Assembly: GCF_004791025.1 (NCBI RefSeq)
Contig: NZ_SRUO01000022.1
Span: 43,655 to 107,654 of the forward strand
Reading direction: 5' to 3'
DNA from: Mesorhizobium sp. M4B.F.Ca.ET.203.01.1.1
Lineage (GTDB): Bacteria; Pseudomonadota; Alphaproteobacteria; Rhizobiales; Rhizobiaceae
Length of the DNA: 64,000 nucleotides
Shown: one piece after another, positions 25,641-34,293 of the stretch
Layout: every line of letters begins with the position of its first letter
Position numbering within the stretch: position 1 is the stretch's first letter
The notes under the pieces: generated by a model
Told to the model about the DNA's origin: nothing
What the model saw: the letters and a program-made list of their open reading frames with translations, nothing else
Databases searched by the model: none
Program-made: the position numbers and the translations under genes

Positions 25641-26447
25641 TCAACTGATCGGCAAGGCAAACAGCCGGCCGCCGGCCGGCACGATGTCATCGATGCCGGC
25701 GAGCCGCAGGCAGTGCCAGGCCATGGCGTGGTTGGAAGAGGTGACGGGAATGCCGATGCGCTGCTCCAGCCCCGCCACCGCCTCGGCGACGCGCAGGCTG
25801 GTGCAGGAGATGAAGATGGCGTCGACGCCGGGCACGGCGGCCATGCGCTCGGCCGCGGCCTCGATCGAGGCCAGCGAGATGCGGGCGGCCTCGCGGTCGT
25901 CGCGCCGGTCGAAGGTGGCGACGGCCGCGATGTCCAGGCCGCGCCCGCTGAAATAGGCGACGAGGCCGCGGTTGATCTCGGGCGCGTAAGGCGTCAGCAG
26001 GCCGATGCCTCTGGCGCCGAGCGCCTTGAAGGCGGCGAGCGCGCCGGTGACCGGCGTGGTGCAGGCCACCCCCGGCCTCGCCTTGCGGATCTCGGCGAAC
26101 ACGGCTTCCTCGCCGAGCGTCATCGTCGCCGAGGTGCAGCCGAAGCCGACGACGTCGAGCGGGATGCTGGGCAGGATCAGGTCGACAGTCGGCGCGATGC
26201 GCGGGCCGATGGCGCGCAGCGTTTCGGGCGTGATGTCGTTGTCGTTGAAGAGCCGTGCCTCGTAGAAGGCGACACCGGGAATGCGCACCAGCGCGCGGAA
26301 CTCATGCTCCAGCGTCTGGTCGGTGGCGAGGATCGCCAGCCCGATCGCGGCGCGCGAGGCGAGGCCGCCGTCGATCTCCGATGGCAGGACGCCGAGATCG
26401 ACAGGTCCCGAAGCGGCGAGGGGCGCGGCGGCTGGGTTGGCGGACAT
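25641..26447 (-). CDS. Aspartate/glutamate racemase-superfamily protein (maleate isomerase/EutA-like)
   Basis: 268 residues. Two-domain Asp/Glu racemase fold with two candidate catalytic cysteines: VGFGCTSATMTLGE (about residue 103) and FISCTSLRVAEAVAGL (about 205). This pairing is seen in maleate cis-trans isomerase, arylmalonate decarboxylase and ectoine-utilisation EutA. AGGGA precedes the ATG. It lies 57 bp downstream of a D-amino-acid dehydrogenase gene on the same strand, suggesting a racemise-then-oxidise route, but no ectoine genes are adjacent. Exact substrate unknown. Confidence 0.8.
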   Translation of the reverse strand: MSANPAAAPLAASGPVDLGVLPSEIDGGLASRAAIGLAILATDQTLEHEFRALVRIPGVAFYEARLFNDNDITPETLRAIGPRIAPTVDLILPSIPLDVVGFGCTSATMTLGEEAVFAEIRKARPGVACTTPVTGALAAFKALGARGIGLLTPYAPEINRGLVAYFSGRGLDIAAVATFDRRDDREAARISLASIEAAAERMAAVPGVDAIFISCTSLRVAEAVAGLEQRIGIPVTSSNHAMAWHCLRLAGIDDIVPAGGRLFALPIS

Positions 26448-26504
26448 GGCGTTCCCTTTCTTGGCAATCCCGGTCCCAGAGGTCAGGCTTGCGGGATCAT
26501 GCTC

Positions 26505-27746
26505 TCAGTTCAAAAGTCCATCCATCGAAATCGCCGGCTTGCGGCCGGCGATCAGGTCGGCGGTGATGCGGGCCGAGCCGTGCGACATGGTCCAGCCGAT
26601 ATGGCCGTGGCCGGTGTTGAGGTAGAGGTTGCGCAGACGCCGCTGTCCGAACTCCGGCAGGTTGTTCGGCGTCATCGGCCGCAAGCCCGCCCACATCTCT
26701 GCGCGGTCGTAATCGGCGCCTTCCGGGTAGAGCTCCTCGGTCACGCCTTTCATGAAGGCGAAGTCGGCCGGTCTGTGGCTGGTGTCGTAGCCGGCGAACT
26801 CGGCCGTTGCGGTAACGCGCAGGCGGTCGCCGAAGCGCGAAATGGCGACCAGATTGTGCTCGTCGACTGAAGCGATGGTCGGCGGCGCCGGGCGGTTGCC
26901 GACCGGGATGGTCAGGGAATAGCCCTTGATCGGATAGATCGGCAGGCTGATGCCGATGGTTTTGGCCAGCAGCGGGCTGTAGGAGCCGAGCGCCAGCACA
27001 TAGGCATCGCCCTTGAAGGCGCCCTTGTCGGTCCGCACCTGCGCGACGGCATCGCCCGAGGTCTCGATGCCGGTGACGGTGGTGCCGGTGCGGATTTCGC
27101 CGCCGCGCCCGGCGATCTTCGCCGCCAGTGCCCGGGTGAACTTCGCCGGATCGCCGGTCTCATCGGTCGGGCAATAGATGCCGCCGGCGATCTTTTCCCG
27201 CGCCGAGGCCAGCGACGGATCGAGTGCCACGACGCCCTCGCGATCCAGCAGCCTGATCTCCTGCCCGTCGGACTCCAAAAGCTTCATATGCTCGACACCC
27301 TTGTCCAGCGCCTGCTGGCTGCGGTGGAAGTAGAGGATGCCGCGATCGTTGCGGTCATAGTCTATTTGCTCGTCGGCGACGACCTCGCGCAGCACGCTCT
27401 GCGAATAGGCGGCAAGGCGATGCTTGAGCAGTGTGTTGCGCCTGGCCTTTTCCGCCGTGCATTCCATCAGGAAGAGCCACGACCAGCTGTAGAGCCTGGG
27501 ATCGGCCGATATCCTGAAGCGTAGCGCCTGGTCCTTCAGCACCAGCGATTTCAAAAGGATCATCGGCGCTTTCGGCGACGACCAGACGAACGAATGGCCG
27601 GGCGCGATCATGCCGGCATTGCCCCAGCTCGTCTCGGCGGCGACCTGAGGCTGGCGCTCGATGAGCGCCACCTCATGGCCGTCCTTCTGCAGCTGATAGG
27701 CGGTGGTGACGCCAACCACGCCACTGCCCAGCACGATCACGCGCAT
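26505..27746 (-). CDS. D-amino acid dehydrogenase (DadA-like FAD oxidoreductase)
   Basis: 413 residues. DAO-family flavoprotein: N-terminal VIVLGSGVVGVTTAYQLQKDGH, ERQPQVAAETSWGNAGMIAPGH typical of DadA, and C-terminal WAGLRPMTPNNLPEFGQRRLRNLYLNTGHGHIGWT, split across known FAD-binding turns. It oxidatively deaminates D-amino acids, passing electrons to the respiratory chain. Length matches DadA (about 415-430). Transcribed toward the racemase-like gene, so probably co-expressed. No Alr/DadX-type racemase or Lrp-type regulator sits next to it. Confidence 0.88.
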   Translation of the reverse strand: MRVIVLGSGVVGVTTAYQLQKDGHEVALIERQPQVAAETSWGNAGMIAPGHSFVWSSPKAPMILLKSLVLKDQALRFRISADPRLYSWSWLFLMECTAEKARRNTLLKHRLAAYSQSVLREVVADEQIDYDRNDRGILYFHRSQQALDKGVEHMKLLESDGQEIRLLDREGVVALDPSLASAREKIAGGIYCPTDETGDPAKFTRALAAKIAGRGGEIRTGTTVTGIETSGDAVAQVRTDKGAFKGDAYVLALGSYSPLLAKTIGISLPIYPIKGYSLTIPVGNRPAPPTIASVDEHNLVAISRFGDRLRVTATAEFAGYDTSHRPADFAFMKGVTEELYPEGADYDRAEMWAGLRPMTPNNLPEFGQRRLRNLYLNTGHGHIGWTMSHGSARITADLIAGRKPAISMDGLLN

Positions 27747-27834
27747 GACGCCTCCGGAGATCGCAAAGCGGGAGGCAGTTTAGAGCGTGGATTGCGCTCC
27801 GCAATGGCACACATACCGAGATGTCGGCGGGACA

Positions 27835-27992
27835 GCGCCCCCCTCTGGCCTGCCGGCCATCTCCCCCACTTGGGGGGAGATCAGACGGCGCGCCGACTTT
27901 CGCCAATCGCCTCCGCCGTAGGACGAGCGAAACGCCGAAGCTGCCAATCTCCCCCCTCGTGGGGGAGATGTCCGGCAGGACAGAGAGGGGCG
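27835..27992. repeat. Intergenic palindromic repeat, family A, copy 2
   Basis: Left arm 27835-27882 with CTCCCCCACTTGGGGGGAG and right arm 27943-27992 with CTCCCCCCTCGTGGGGGAG in inverted orientation. The outer flanks (GCGGGACAGCGCCC and GGCGCGAAGGATC) are shared with copy 3 at 60225. It fills the gap upstream of dadA and downstream of the gamma-lyase gene. Confidence 0.8.
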
Positions 27993-28016
27993 CGAAGGAT
28001 CACCGCGATGACTATG

Positions 28017-29192
28017 TCAGCCCCTCAACGCCTGCTCCAGATCCGCGATCAAATCATCGCCGTCCTCGATGCCGGCCGAGAGCCTGACCAGCGAATCCGA
28101 TATCCCGATCGCGCCGCGCTTCTCCGCCGGGATCGAGCCGTGCGTCATCAGCGCGGGATGCTCGATCAGGCTCTCGACGCCGCCGAGGCTTTCGGCCAGG
28201 GTGAACAGCTGCGTGCGTTCGAGGAAGCGCTTTGTCCCCGCCAGATCGCGGTCGAGCTCGACCGAGATCATGCCGCCGAAGGCGTGCATCTGGCGTTTGG
28301 CGATTTCGTGCTGCGGGTGGCTGGCGAGGCCGGGATAGATGACGCGGCGCACATCGTTACGACTTTCCAGCCACTCGGCGATCTTCAGGCCGTTCGCCGA
28401 ATGCCGCTCCATCCGCAGCGCCAGGGTCTTGATGCCGCGCAGCGCCAGAAAGGAGTCGAACGGGCCGGAGATGGCGCCGATGGCGTTCTGCAGGAATTTC
28501 AGCCGGTCGGCCAAATCCTGGTTGTCGCCGACCACCGCAACGCCGCCGACCATGTCGGAGTGGCCGTTCAAATATTTCGTCGTCGAATGCACGACGATGT
28601 CGATGCCGAGCTCGAGCGGCCGCTGGATGTAGGGGCTGCAAAAAGTGTTGTCGGCGACGGTGAGCAGGCCCTTGCGCTTTGCCAACGCCGCCACCGCTTC
28701 GAGGTCGACGATGCGCAGCAGCGGATTGGTCGGCGTCTCGACCCAGAGCAGTTTTGTCTCGGGGCGGATGGCGGCCTCGATGGCGGTGAGGTCGGTGAAG
28801 TCGGCGAAGCTGACCTGCAGCCCGGCCGAGCGCTTGCGCACCCGTTCCAGCAAGCGAAACGTGCCGCCATAGATGTCGTCGGTGGCGACGATATGGGCGC
28901 CGGCATCGAGCAGTTCCAGCACGGTCGAGATCGAGGCCAGGCCGGAGGCGAAGGCGAAGGCTCTGGTGCCGCTTTCGAGATCGGCCACGGCGCGCTCGAA
29001 GGCGAAGCGGGTCGGGTTCTGGCTGCGGGCGTATTCGAAACCCTTGTGCACGCCGGGCGACTGCTGGCCGTAGGTGGAGGTGGCGTAGATCGGCACCATC
29101 ACCGCGCCGGTCGTCGGGTCGTGGCTCTGGCCGCCATGGATGGTGCGGGTCGAAAAGGCCAGGCGGTTCTTGCCCGTTGCATTGCTCGTCAT
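28017..29192 (-). CDS. Cystathionine gamma-lyase / gamma-synthase family PLP enzyme
   Basis: 391 residues. PLP lysine in VHSTTKYLNGHSDMVGGV (about residue 205); also RTIHGGQSHDPTTGAVMVPI, YARSQNPTRFAFERAVADLE, and the C-terminal ESLGGVESLIEHPALMTH. Its ATG overlaps the beta-synthase stop by ATGA. Because the partner upstream makes cystathionine from homocysteine and serine, gamma-lyase activity giving cysteine is the better guess, but gamma-synthase cannot be excluded from sequence. Confidence 0.9.
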   Translation of the reverse strand: MTSNATGKNRLAFSTRTIHGGQSHDPTTGAVMVPIYATSTYGQQSPGVHKGFEYARSQNPTRFAFERAVADLESGTRAFAFASGLASISTVLELLDAGAHIVATDDIYGGTFRLLERVRKRSAGLQVSFADFTDLTAIEAAIRPETKLLWVETPTNPLLRIVDLEAVAALAKRKGLLTVADNTFCSPYIQRPLELGIDIVVHSTTKYLNGHSDMVGGVAVVGDNQDLADRLKFLQNAIGAISGPFDSFLALRGIKTLALRMERHSANGLKIAEWLESRNDVRRVIYPGLASHPQHEIAKRQMHAFGGMISVELDRDLAGTKRFLERTQLFTLAESLGGVESLIEHPALMTHGSIPAEKRGAIGISDSLVRLSAGIEDGDDLIADLEQALRG

Positions 29193-30610
29193 CTTGCGCG
29201 ACGCCTCAGATGGTTGATCAGGTCGATACGGGTTATCAGGCCGATGAATTCCTCGCCATCGAAGACGATGGCGACCTCGTTACGGTCGAAGACAGGCAAC
29301 AGCGCATCGAGCGTCTGGCTGGCCTGCAGCGTGTGCAGATTGGAGGTCATGGCCGTGCGCACCGGGCCGTTGAAGCGGTCCCAGCGGCCGTCATAGGGGC
29401 CGTCGACCTTGGCGAGTATGTCGCCTTCGTCGACGATGCCGACCAGCTTGCCGTCGTCGAGCACCGGCAGTTGCGAGACATCGGAGCGGCGCATGCGGCC
29501 ATAGGCATTGAGCAGGCTTTCCTCCGGCCCGACCCAGACCGTGTCGCCGGTGCGGTGCGAGCGCATGACGAGATCGCGCAGGTCGCCGTGCTGCTCCTGC
29601 TCGGCGAGGCCCTGCTCGGCCAGCCAGAAATCGTCGAACACCTTCGACAGATACTTGTTGCCGCTGTCGCAGACGAAGGTGACGACGCGTTTCGGCACCG
29701 TCTGCTCGCGGCAGTAGCGCAGCGCGGCCGACAACAGCGTGCCGGAGGACGAACCGGCGAGGATGCCTTCGCGGGAGAGCAGATCGCGCACCGCCAGCAT
29801 GCTCTGCTTGTCGGGGATGGAATAGGCCTTCCTGACCAGCGACAGGTCGGCATTGGGCGGCACGAAATCCTCGCCGATGCCTTCGACGGTCCAGCTGCCG
29901 GCCTCCTCCATCTTGCCGGTCTTGATCAGCGGCGCCAGCACCGAGCCGACCGGGTCGGCCAGCACCATCTCGGTCTTCGGCGAATGTTTCGCGAAATAGC
30001 GGCCGAGCCCGGTCAGCGTGCCGCCGGAGCCGACGCCGACCACCGCCGCGTCGACGTCGCCGTCGAGCTGGGCGAGGATTTCCGGGCCGGTCGTGGTCTC
30101 ATGCGCCAGCGGGTTGGCGGGATTGGCGAACTGGTTGGCGTAGAAGGCGCCGGGGGTTTCGGCGGCGATCTTCTCGGCCATGTCCTGGTAGTATTCGGGA
30201 TGGCCCTTGCCGACGTCGGAGCGCGTCATGCGCACCTCGGCGCCGAGCGCGCGCAGATGCTGGATTTTTTCGCGCGACATCTTGTCGGGGACGACGAGGA
30301 TGATGCGGTAGCCCTTGGGAATGCCGACCTGGGCAAGACCGAGACCGGTATTGCCGGCGGTCGCCTCGACGATGGTGCCGCCGGGCCTGAGCTTGCCCTG
30401 CCGCTCGGCGGCGGCGATCATCGACAGCGCGATGCGGTCCTTGATCGAGCCGCCGGGATTCTGGCTTTCGAGCTTGACGAACAGCCGGCATCTGCCGGTG
30501 TCGAACTTGGTCAGCTCGACGATCGGCGTCTGGCCGATGAGGTCGAGCACGGACGCATAGGGCGGACGCAGGCGGGAAACGGCACTGTCGGCTTTTCCGG
30601 GCTCGCTCAT
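29189..30610 (-). CDS. Cystathionine beta-synthase
   Basis: 473 residues. N-terminal PLP fold-II catalytic domain (1 to about 330): NPGGSIKDRIALSMI with the PLP lysine, EATAGNTGLGLAQVG, GVGSGGTLTGLGRYF. A C-terminal pair of CBS domains (about 345-470) ends FIGLITRIDLINHLRRRAR. Condenses homocysteine with serine; CBS domains usually sense adenosyl ligands. No heme-binding N-terminal extension is present. GGAG lies upstream of the ATG. With the gene at 28017 it forms a reverse transsulfuration operon. Confidence 0.92.
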   Translation of the reverse strand: MSEPGKADSAVSRLRPPYASVLDLIGQTPIVELTKFDTGRCRLFVKLESQNPGGSIKDRIALSMIAAAERQGKLRPGGTIVEATAGNTGLGLAQVGIPKGYRIILVVPDKMSREKIQHLRALGAEVRMTRSDVGKGHPEYYQDMAEKIAAETPGAFYANQFANPANPLAHETTTGPEILAQLDGDVDAAVVGVGSGGTLTGLGRYFAKHSPKTEMVLADPVGSVLAPLIKTGKMEEAGSWTVEGIGEDFVPPNADLSLVRKAYSIPDKQSMLAVRDLLSREGILAGSSSGTLLSAALRYCREQTVPKRVVTFVCDSGNKYLSKVFDDFWLAEQGLAEQEQHGDLRDLVMRSHRTGDTVWVGPEESLLNAYGRMRRSDVSQLPVLDDGKLVGIVDEGDILAKVDGPYDGRWDRFNGPVRTAMTSNLHTLQASQTLDALLPVFDRNEVAIVFDGEEFIGLITRIDLINHLRRRAR

Positions 30611-30767
30611 GCAAAAAACTCCATGGGTGAAAACCTAGCGTCTTTTCCAGCCGATCGCTGCCGGAAAGAAGATAGATCGTGCCAATCGGAGGGCGAGTGG
30701 AGGAATGAAATTCCATGGTGCGGCCGCCGAACCGGGAGAGGGCAGATGGCGCCCCGCGGGAGGCGCC

Positions 30768-30953
30768 TCAGATGCGCGAGCGGCTGGCCCAGCCGAGCCC
30801 GAGCAATCCTACCAGCATCGTCAGTATTCCGATATAGAGCCAATGCGTCTGGCCGGTCATGAAGCTGCCCCGGACAAGACCGAGGCCCTGAAGGGACCAG
30901 AGCAGGCCGATCGCGAGCACGATCAGCGCCAGCACAAACCGCATCAATCGCAT
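30768..30953 (-). CDS. Small two-helix membrane protein
   Basis: 61 residues, MRLMRFVLALIVLAIGLLWS, with two hydrophobic helices separated by GLVRGSFMTGQTHW and a basic end WASRSRI. Probably an inner-membrane protein of unknown role. Its start overlaps the end of the upstream small ORF: an ATG at codon 4 forms a TGATG junction with that stop, which suggests translational coupling. Confidence 0.65.
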   Translation of the reverse strand: MRLMRFVLALIVLAIGLLWSLQGLGLVRGSFMTGQTHWLYIGILTMLVGLLGLGWASRSRI

Positions 30954-31135
30954 CGGTGGGATTCCCTTCGCAAGTCGATCGTCGACTCAGTCACGGCGGC
31001 AATGAAAGAGCGGAAGGAAGCGATCCAATCGCGCCCGTCTGTACTTGCGTATTGATGCCCGATCCAGCCAGACACAACCAGAAAACCGGTGCGAATGATC
31101 ATCGAGAATACGCCGCGCAAGCCGGGAAGACTCAT
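30944..31135 (-). CDS. Possible small membrane-associated protein
   Basis: 63 residues; a hydrophobic stretch MIIRTGFLVVSGWIGHQYA near the N terminus is followed by a polar helix. No strong ribosome binding site is seen and the true start may be the internal ATG at codon 12. The overlap with the next small membrane gene supports it. Not recognised. Confidence 0.4.
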   Translation of the reverse strand: MSLPGLRGVFSMIIRTGFLVVSGWIGHQYASTDGRDWIASFRSFIAAVTESTIDLRRESHRCD

Positions 31136-31262
31136 GACAAACTGTTTCCCGGCGACTCCAAACGTGTGCCGTTGCCATGGAACCGCCAGATGGCGGCCGC
31201 ATTTCCTGCCTTAATTGCTTCCTAACGGCTGGGGTCTGTCCAAACGGAGCCATTCCCCAAAG

Positions 31263-31622
31263 ATGATGAAGACAAAGCAAACCGCGCTTGTCGCGGTAAC
31301 GGTAGCGGCTGGCCTGATGGTCGGCGCCTCCGCCTCCTCCGCCGCCGCGCAATGCGGCCGCGCCTCCTGGTACGCGCTGCACTCGCGCACCGCTTCCGGC
31401 GAACGCATGAACCCGTCGGCGCTGACCGCCGCGCACCGCACCTTGCCCTTCGGCACCAAGCTCAAGGTGACCAACAAGAACAACGGTCGCAGCGTCGTGG
31501 TGCGCATCAACGACCGCGGCCCGTTCATCAAGGGGCGCGTGCTCGATCTGTCGAAGGGCGCAGCCAGCCAGCTCGGCTTCATCGGTTCGGGTCACACCGC
31601 CGTTTGCATGGCGCGCGTGTGA
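31263..31622 (+). CDS. RlpA-family protein (double-psi beta-barrel), short form
   Basis: 119 residues from MMKTKQTALVAVTVAAG. A signal peptide (about 1-27, ending SAAAQ) precedes one DPBB domain: CGRASWYALHSRTASGERMN, LPFGTKLKVTN, VVVRINDRGPFIKGRVLDLS. RlpA-type proteins are septal lytic transglycosylases for denuded glycan, often lipoproteins with a SPOR domain; here there is neither a SPOR domain nor a lipobox, so it is a minimal periplasmic version. Two cysteines (C near the start and C in AVCMARV) may form a disulfide. A strong hairpin follows. Confidence 0.88.
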   Translation: MMKTKQTALVAVTVAAGLMVGASASSAAAQCGRASWYALHSRTASGERMNPSALTAAHRTLPFGTKLKVTNKNNGRSVVVRINDRGPFIKGRVLDLSKGAASQLGFIGSGHTAVCMARV

Positions 31623-31632
31623 TATGTCTGAC

Positions 31633-31660
31633 ATGTCCGGCCAGAGGGCCGGACATATTT
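31633..31660 (+). terminator. Hairpin terminator after the rlpA-like gene
   Basis: ATGTCCGGCC (31633-31642) and GGCCGGACAT (31647-31656) form a perfect 10-bp stem around AGAG, followed by ATTT. It lies 11 bp after the stop. The T-tract is short. Confidence 0.7.
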
Positions 31661-31857
31661 CCTGCACACTTCCGCAGCGCACAGTGAGCCGGCTGCCGCC
31701 CGCCAAGGCGGATTCTCAACGCTTTGGCCGAAAGAACCATTGATCACTCGACATGACGTATTGCATCGCAACAATATCTTGTTAACCTCGCCGCGAGACA
31801 TTTGAGGCTCGGCGCTGCACGTCGTCCTTGGGTCGCAGCAGCAGCGGGGTCTTCTCG

Positions 31858-33135
31858 ATGTACTACCAGCTCTACGAATTGAACCACGCCGCGCTGCAGC
31901 CGGCCCGCGTCTATGCCGACGCGGTGAAGATGTTCTACACCAACCCGCTCAATCCGATCGCGCACACGCCCTGGGGCCGCTCGGTGGCGGCAACCGCCGA
32001 ACTGTTCGAGCGCACGACGCGCCGCTACGGCAAGCCGCAATTCGGCCTCGACAAGACCGTCGTCGACTGGAAGAGCGTCGACGTCAGCGAAAAGACCGTG
32101 TGGTCGAAGCCTTTCTGCAACCTGATCCGTTTCGAGCGGGCCGTCCCCGCTGGCCGCAAGCCCGATCCGAAGCTTTTGATCGTGGCGCCGATGTCGGGCC
32201 ACTACGCGACGCTGCTGCGCGGCACGGTGGAGGCGATGCTGCCCTATGCCGACGTGCACATCACCGACTGGGTCGATGCCCGCATGGTGCCGCTGGCCGA
32301 CGGCCGCTTCGATCTCGACGACTATATCGACTACATCATCGAGATGTTCCATGCGCTCGGTCCCGACACCCATGTGATGGCGGTGTGCCAGCCCTCGGTG
32401 CCGGTGCTGGCTGCGGTTGCGCTGATGGAAAAGCGCGGCGACCCGTTCGTGCCCTCGACGATGACGCTGATGGGCGGGCCGATCGACACCCGCCGCAATC
32501 CGACGGCGGTCAATTTGCTGGCCGAGGAAAAGGGCAGCGGCTGGTTCCGCGACAACGTCATCATGCAGGCGCCGTGGCCGGTGCCCGGCTTCGGCCGCGA
32601 GGTCTATCCCGGCTTCCTGCAGCTCTCGGGCTTCATGAGCATGAACCTCGACCGCCACATAATCGCCCACAAGGACTTCTTCATGCACCTGGTGAAGCAT
32701 GACGGCGACAATGCCGAGAAGCACCGCGACTTCTACGACGAATATCTGGCGGTGATGGACCTGACGGCGGAGTTCTACCTGCAGACGGTCGACACCGTGT
32801 TCGTGCGCCATGCCCTGCCCAAGGGCGAGATGATGCATCGCGGCGAGGCCGTCGACACCTCGGCGATCCGCAACGTCGCGCTGTTTACTGTCGAGGGCGA
32901 GAACGACGACATTTCCGGCCTCGGCCAGACCCAGGCCGCGCACGATCTGTGCGTCAACATCCCGGCCGACCGGCAGGCCCACTACATGCAGCCGGCGGTC
33001 GGCCATTACGGCGTCTTCAACGGCTCGCGCTTCCGCTCCGAAATCGTGCCGCGCATCGTCGACTTCATCACCAGCTACGGCCGCCAGACCCGCGTCGCGG
33101 CAAAGCCCAAGCTGGTGCGCTCGGCCAAGGGCTGA
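31858..33135 (+). CDS. phaZ: Intracellular polyhydroxyalkanoate depolymerase
   Basis: 425 residues starting MYYQLYELNHAALQPARVY; the upstream 10 codons have no support. Alpha/beta-hydrolase of the PhaZ intracellular type: PMSGHYATLLRGTVEAMLPY, the nucleophile elbow VCQPSVPVLA with cysteine in place of serine (about residue 180), acid region EGENDDISGLGQT and the histidine in PAVGHYGVFNG (about 383). Degrades stored polyhydroxybutyrate granules. Stands alone, between hairpins. Confidence 0.92.
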   Translation: MYYQLYELNHAALQPARVYADAVKMFYTNPLNPIAHTPWGRSVAATAELFERTTRRYGKPQFGLDKTVVDWKSVDVSEKTVWSKPFCNLIRFERAVPAGRKPDPKLLIVAPMSGHYATLLRGTVEAMLPYADVHITDWVDARMVPLADGRFDLDDYIDYIIEMFHALGPDTHVMAVCQPSVPVLAAVALMEKRGDPFVPSTMTLMGGPIDTRRNPTAVNLLAEEKGSGWFRDNVIMQAPWPVPGFGREVYPGFLQLSGFMSMNLDRHIIAHKDFFMHLVKHDGDNAEKHRDFYDEYLAVMDLTAEFYLQTVDTVFVRHALPKGEMMHRGEAVDTSAIRNVALFTVEGENDDISGLGQTQAAHDLCVNIPADRQAHYMQPAVGHYGVFNGSRFRSEIVPRIVDFITSYGRQTRVAAKPKLVRSAKG

Positions 33136-33153
33136 GCAAGACCGCAAGGTCGG

Positions 33154-33173
33154 GCCGCCGCGACGGCGGCTTT
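33154..33173 (+). terminator. Hairpin after phaZ
   Basis: GCCGCCG / CGGCGGC stem with a three-base loop CGA, then TTT. Starts 19 bp after the phaZ stop. Short T-run, so moderate support. Confidence 0.5.
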
Positions 33174-33258
33174 CGGCATATCCGGATCCCGCTGTTGCAC
33201 AAGTGCCGCTGTCAGGATCGCGGAAGTAACCATGCCGCCAATCAGGCAAGACTCGTAA

Positions 33259-33296
33259 TTGACACGGACTGTAAATCGCCCTTAACGTTTCGTTAA
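33259..33296 (+). promoter_or_regulatory. Promoter with CtrA-type box
   Basis: TTGACA at 33259-33264 is followed after 17 bp by TTAACG. A full CtrA consensus TTAA-N7-TTAA lies at 33282-33296, overlapping the -10 position, 21 bp before the start codon of the peptidase gene. CtrA is the cell-cycle response regulator of alphaproteobacteria. The motif is directly seen; regulation is inferred. Confidence 0.6.
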
Positions 33297-33317
33297 CAAC
33301 AAGGGCGAACGGGGACT

Positions 33318-33935
33318 ATGATTTCCTCACCGATGGCACGGACGCTGCGCTTGTGTGCGGTCGCAGGGCTGGCGATTTCGGGATTGTGGGCGGCGCCCGC
33401 ATTCGCGGCGGGAGCGATGATGACCGGAGGGCTGACTTCGCAGCCGATCGGACATTACGATTTCTGCAAGGCCAATCCGGGCGAATGCTCGATCCGCCCG
33501 AGCAATCTGGCGCCGGCCAAGATGACCGATGCGTTCCTGCGCAAGCTCGTCAGCATCACCGCCAAGGTCAACGCCGCCGTCAAGCCGATGAGCGACTACG
33601 ACATCTACGGCAAGGACGAGGTCTGGGCCTATCCCGACAAGGGCGTCGGCGACTGCGAGGACTATGTGCTCGAAAAGCGCCGCCAGCTCTACCGCATGGG
33701 CGTGTCGCTGGCGGACCTGCTGATCACCGTCGTGCGCAAGCCCGACGGCGAAGGCCATGCGGTGCTGACGGTGCGCACCGACGAGGGCGACTACGTGCTC
33801 GACAACCTGAACGACAAGGTCAAGGCCTGGGACGAGACCGGCTACCGCTTCCTCAAGCGGCAGGCGATCGACAACACCGGACGCTGGGTGTCGATCCGCG
33901 GCGGCCAGCAGGTGCTGGTCGGCGCGGTGCAGTAA
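33318..33935 (+). CDS. Transglutaminase-like cysteine peptidase (BTLCP family)
   Basis: 205 residues. A signal peptide (to about AAPAFA) precedes the bacterial transglutaminase-like cysteine proteinase domain; triad positions are Cys in KGVGDCEDYVLEKRRQLY (about 112), His in GEGHAVLTVRTDEGD and Asp in YVLDNLNDKVKAWDETGY. Some family members (LapG) cleave surface adhesins in response to c-di-GMP, but no LapD or adhesin gene is nearby. A CtrA-type box directly upstream points to cell-cycle control. ATG at 33318 or the internal ATG at codon 6 could start it. Confidence 0.88.
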   Translation: MISSPMARTLRLCAVAGLAISGLWAAPAFAAGAMMTGGLTSQPIGHYDFCKANPGECSIRPSNLAPAKMTDAFLRKLVSITAKVNAAVKPMSDYDIYGKDEVWAYPDKGVGDCEDYVLEKRRQLYRMGVSLADLLITVVRKPDGEGHAVLTVRTDEGDYVLDNLNDKVKAWDETGYRFLKRQAIDNTGRWVSIRGGQQVLVGAVQ

Positions 33936-34007
33936 CCGACGATCGAGTCTGCATTCCAAGCGTTGAGGCGGGCTGGTACCGCCCTTGGCTGCTTTTACAT
34001 CATAGGT

Positions 34008-34171
34008 TGGCGCCGCCCTCATTGCCCTGCCGGGCATTTCTCCCCGTATAGTGACGGGGACGCTGCGCGCACCGCATTGCAAAATTGCCCCAACGTAGCG
34101 GCCAGCTCCCTTCTCCCCGTCGCTATACGGGGAGAAGGTGCCGGCAGGCGGATGAGGGGCAGCGCCAACGT
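34008..34171. repeat. Intergenic palindromic repeat, family B, copy 2
   Basis: Inverted arms at about 34010-34062 and 34108-34165 with TCTCCCCGTATAGTGACGGG and CGTCGCTATACGGGGAGAAG. Occupies much of the 358-bp gap 33936-34293; no gene is seen in the gap. Confidence 0.8.
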
Positions 34172-34293
34172 CAAATGAGACTTGCTGGCCGCGTCCCGCG
34201 CCGCCCTTCCAACTTTTTGCAGTCATCCGTGAACCAGACGGTCTCTGCCGGCGACACACAGCCGCGTACAGAAACCAACCCTGGAGACTTCAA

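Noticed and set aside
30611..30767. SAM riboswitch or sigma-54 promoter ahead of cystathionine beta-synthase
   Set aside because: A TGGCAC-like hexamer is present but the GC element at the required distance is missing, and no SAM-II-type pseudoknot could be recognised.
29177..30862. Plus-strand open frame of 561 codons under the cystathionine beta-synthase gene
   Set aside because: Shadow frame with no family motif; the opposite strand has full PLP and CBS domains.
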